From Planctomycetota bacterium (GTDB taxonomy: Bacteria; Planctomycetota; UBA1135; UBA2386): a stretch of 7,609 bases of DNA. Within the stretch, counting starts at the first letter, position 1. Every line of letters starts with the position of its first letter. The stretch is from contig JAGQQZ010000547.1 in assembly GCA_020425915.1 (NCBI GenBank), positions 1 through 7,609 of the forward strand, given 5' to 3'. This document shows, piece after piece, positions 6,466 to 7,609 of the stretch. The notes under the pieces were generated by a model, which made no database searches, was not told the origin of the DNA, and was given only the letters and a program-made list of their open reading frames with translations. Made by a program: the position numbers and the translations under genes.

Positions 6466-6471
6466 ATGATA
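6466..6471 (-). promoter_or_regulatory. Possible -10 box for the membrane-anchored beta protein gene
   Basis: On the minus strand this reads TATCAT, five of six matches to TATAAT, inside the divergent gap. It would start transcription near 6459, giving a leader of under 30 bases before ATG 6432 and excluding the TTG at 6459 as start. No good -35 box lies 16-18 bases upstream, so support is modest. Confidence 0.3.
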
Positions 6472-6545
6472 GCGCGAGAGATGCTCCGGCGACGCCGTTC
6501 GGATACGCTCGAAGGGCTCCTCTTTCCGTCCCCCCAGCAGAGTCC

Positions 6546-7609
6546 ATGCGCCACCTCACCCTCGGCCTCGCACTCGCCGCGACGGCTTCCCTCGCTTCCG
6601 CTCAGTTCCCCGCGTTCGAGAGCCCGCAGATCCGCCCGCTCGCGATCTCGCCCGACGGCCTGCGACTGCTCGCGACCAACACGCCGGACAATCGCGTCGC
6701 CTACTTCTCGATCGCGAACCCGAGGCTCCCACTGCTGCTGCGTGAGATCCGCGTCGGACTCGAACCCGTCGCGGTCGCGTTCCGGACCGACGACGAAGCG
6801 TGGGTCGTCAACCACCTGTCCGACACCGTGAGCATCGTCGATCTCACGACGGGCGTCGTCGTCGCGACGCTGCCGGTCGGCGACGAGCCGAGTTCGATCG
6901 TGTTCGCGAACGGTCGTGCGTTCGTGACGATCGCGACGCGGCGCAAGGTCACGGTGTTCGACGGATCGACGCGCGCGCATCTCGGTGACATCGACGTGTT
7001 CTGCGACGAGCCGCGCTGGGCCACGGCGAGTCACGACGGAACGCGAGTGTTCGTCGCCGCGCACAAGTCCGGCAACGACACGACGATCATCCCGTTCGCC
7101 GTGGCGCCACCACCGCCGCCGCCGACCAACCCGTCACTGCCCGCCGCACCTCAGGTCGGCAAGATCGTCGACAGCGAGGACCCGGCGTGGACCGCAGCGC
7201 ACAGCGTCGACCTGCCGGACTACGACGTGTTCGAGATTGACACGACGGCGCTCACGGTGGTCCGCCGCCACGTCGCGGTCGGAACGATCCTGTTCGGGCT
7301 CGATGTCGATCCCTCGAACGGCAGCCTGTGGGTCGCGAACACCGAGGCCCGCAACCTCGTGCACTTCGAGCCCGCGCTCCGCGGCCACCCGGTCGATCAC
7401 CGTATCACGCGCATCACGACGGGCGGCGGGTCGCCGACGATCACCGCCTTCGACCTGAACCCGTCGATCGACTACAGCGTGTTGCCGAACCCGGCCGCGC
7501 TCGCGACCGCACTCGCGCAGCCGACCGACGTCGAATTCGCGCCGAGCGGTGCCGAGCTCTACGTCGCGGCGTTCGGCAGTGATCGGATCGGCGTGGTGAA
7601 CCCATCGAA
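6546..7609 (+). CDS. Exported YncE-like beta-propeller protein, N-terminal part (3' end outside window)
   Basis: The frame from ATG 6546 stays open to the window end, giving 354 complete codons. A Sec signal peptide is clear: MRH, hydrophobic LTLGLALAATASLA (4-17), likely cleavage after ASA19. The rest shows repeated propeller blades: PLAISPDGLRLLATNTPDNRVAYFSI (start 31), EPVAVAFRTDDEAWVVNHLSDTVSIVDLTTGVVVATLPVG (start 73), EPSSIVFANGRAFVTIATRRKVTVFDG (start 114), WATASHDGTRVFVAAH (158-173), FGLDVDPSNGSLWVANTEARNLVHF (start 250), and PTDVEFAPSGAELYVAAFGSDRIGVV (start 326). Each has the P-x-x-(hydrophobic) / LWVAN / V-x-(V/I)-(I/V)D pattern of YncE/lactonase-like propellers. A run of six prolines (188-193) starts an insertion between blades. 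Such periplasmic propellers usually bind partners or ligands, and some carry cytochrome or other domains further on; the missing C-terminus may do so. Function is unknown. Confidence 0.85.
   Translation, partial: MRHLTLGLALAATASLASAQFPAFESPQIRPLAISPDGLRLLATNTPDNRVAYFSIANPRLPLLLREIRVGLEPVAVAFRTDDEAWVVNHLSDTVSIVDLTTGVVVATLPVGDEPSSIVFANGRAFVTIATRRKVTVFDGSTRAHLGDIDVFCDEPRWATASHDGTRVFVAAHKSGNDTTIIPFAVAPPPPPPTNPSLPAAPQVGKIVDSEDPAWTAAHSVDLPDYDVFEIDTTALTVVRRHVAVGTILFGLDVDPSNGSLWVANTEARNLVHFEPALRGHPVDHRITRITTGGGSPTITAFDLNPSIDYSVLPNPAALATALAQPTDVEFAPSGAELYVAAFGSDRIGVVNPS

Larger units (their letters stand above)
6433..6545. promoter_or_regulatory. Divergent promoter region
   Basis: About 113 bases separate the two outward-facing starts (ATG 6432 minus, ATG 6546 plus), so promoters for both should lie here. 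For the minus strand a TATCAT box is present (entered separately). For the plus strand no convincing -10/-35 pair is seen; GATACGCT around 6502-6509 is the least poor candidate. Neither start has a clear Shine-Dalgarno sequence. The plus-strand start is preceded by a C-run (6532-6537) and AGCAGAG. Confidence 0.45.

Overview
The window is G+C-rich DNA (not counted, but G/C dominates third codon positions and many antisense frames stay open). It comes from a bacterium with many Sec-exported, beta-sheet-rich proteins of unknown function. The exported Cys-rich protein, the membrane-anchored beta-sandwich protein and the exported YncE-like propeller resemble proteins common in large-genome Planctomycetota; Myxococcota or another deltaproteobacterial-type lineage is the main alternative. 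There is no rRNA, tRNA or marker gene, so the taxonomy is inference.

Left part (1-4053, plus strand): a tightly packed four-gene operon. In order it encodes the C-terminal part of a C39-like papain-fold peptidase (cut by the window edge), a RimK-type ATP-grasp ligase with an N-terminal RLAN domain, a GCS2-type carboxylate-amine ligase (glutamate-cysteine ligase superfamily), and a C-terminally membrane-anchored RMD1/YagE (DUF155) protein. All three junctions are exact 4-base stop/start overlaps (ATGA, GTGA, ATGA), so the four products are almost certainly translated as one coupled unit. Two different amide/peptide-bond-forming ligases with a cysteine-peptidase-like partner suggest a pathway that builds, attaches or trims an unusual amino-acid or peptide conjugate. 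The substrate cannot be read from the sequence. The DUF155 protein is the least expected member and the best candidate for something new.

Middle part (4094-6432, minus strand): two genes pointing toward the operon. The upstream one (5044-6432) encodes a membrane-anchored protein with a Pro/acidic stalk and about four beta-sandwich modules. The downstream one (4094-4954) encodes a secreted protein with eleven cysteines in the mature part and an HTSCSQPI motif near its end. The 89-base gap between them holds a two-part hairpin and a possible -10 box. The operon and the 4094-4954 gene converge with a 40-base gap and no evident terminator.

Right part (6546-7609, plus strand): the N-terminal part of an exported YncE-like beta-propeller protein, open at the window end. 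It is divergent from 5044-6432 across about 113 bases, which must hold both promoters and which contain a perfect GGCCGG/CCGGCC hairpin just before the minus-strand start.

No stretch over 300 bases lacks a gene. I saw no mobile element, CRISPR array or RNA gene.
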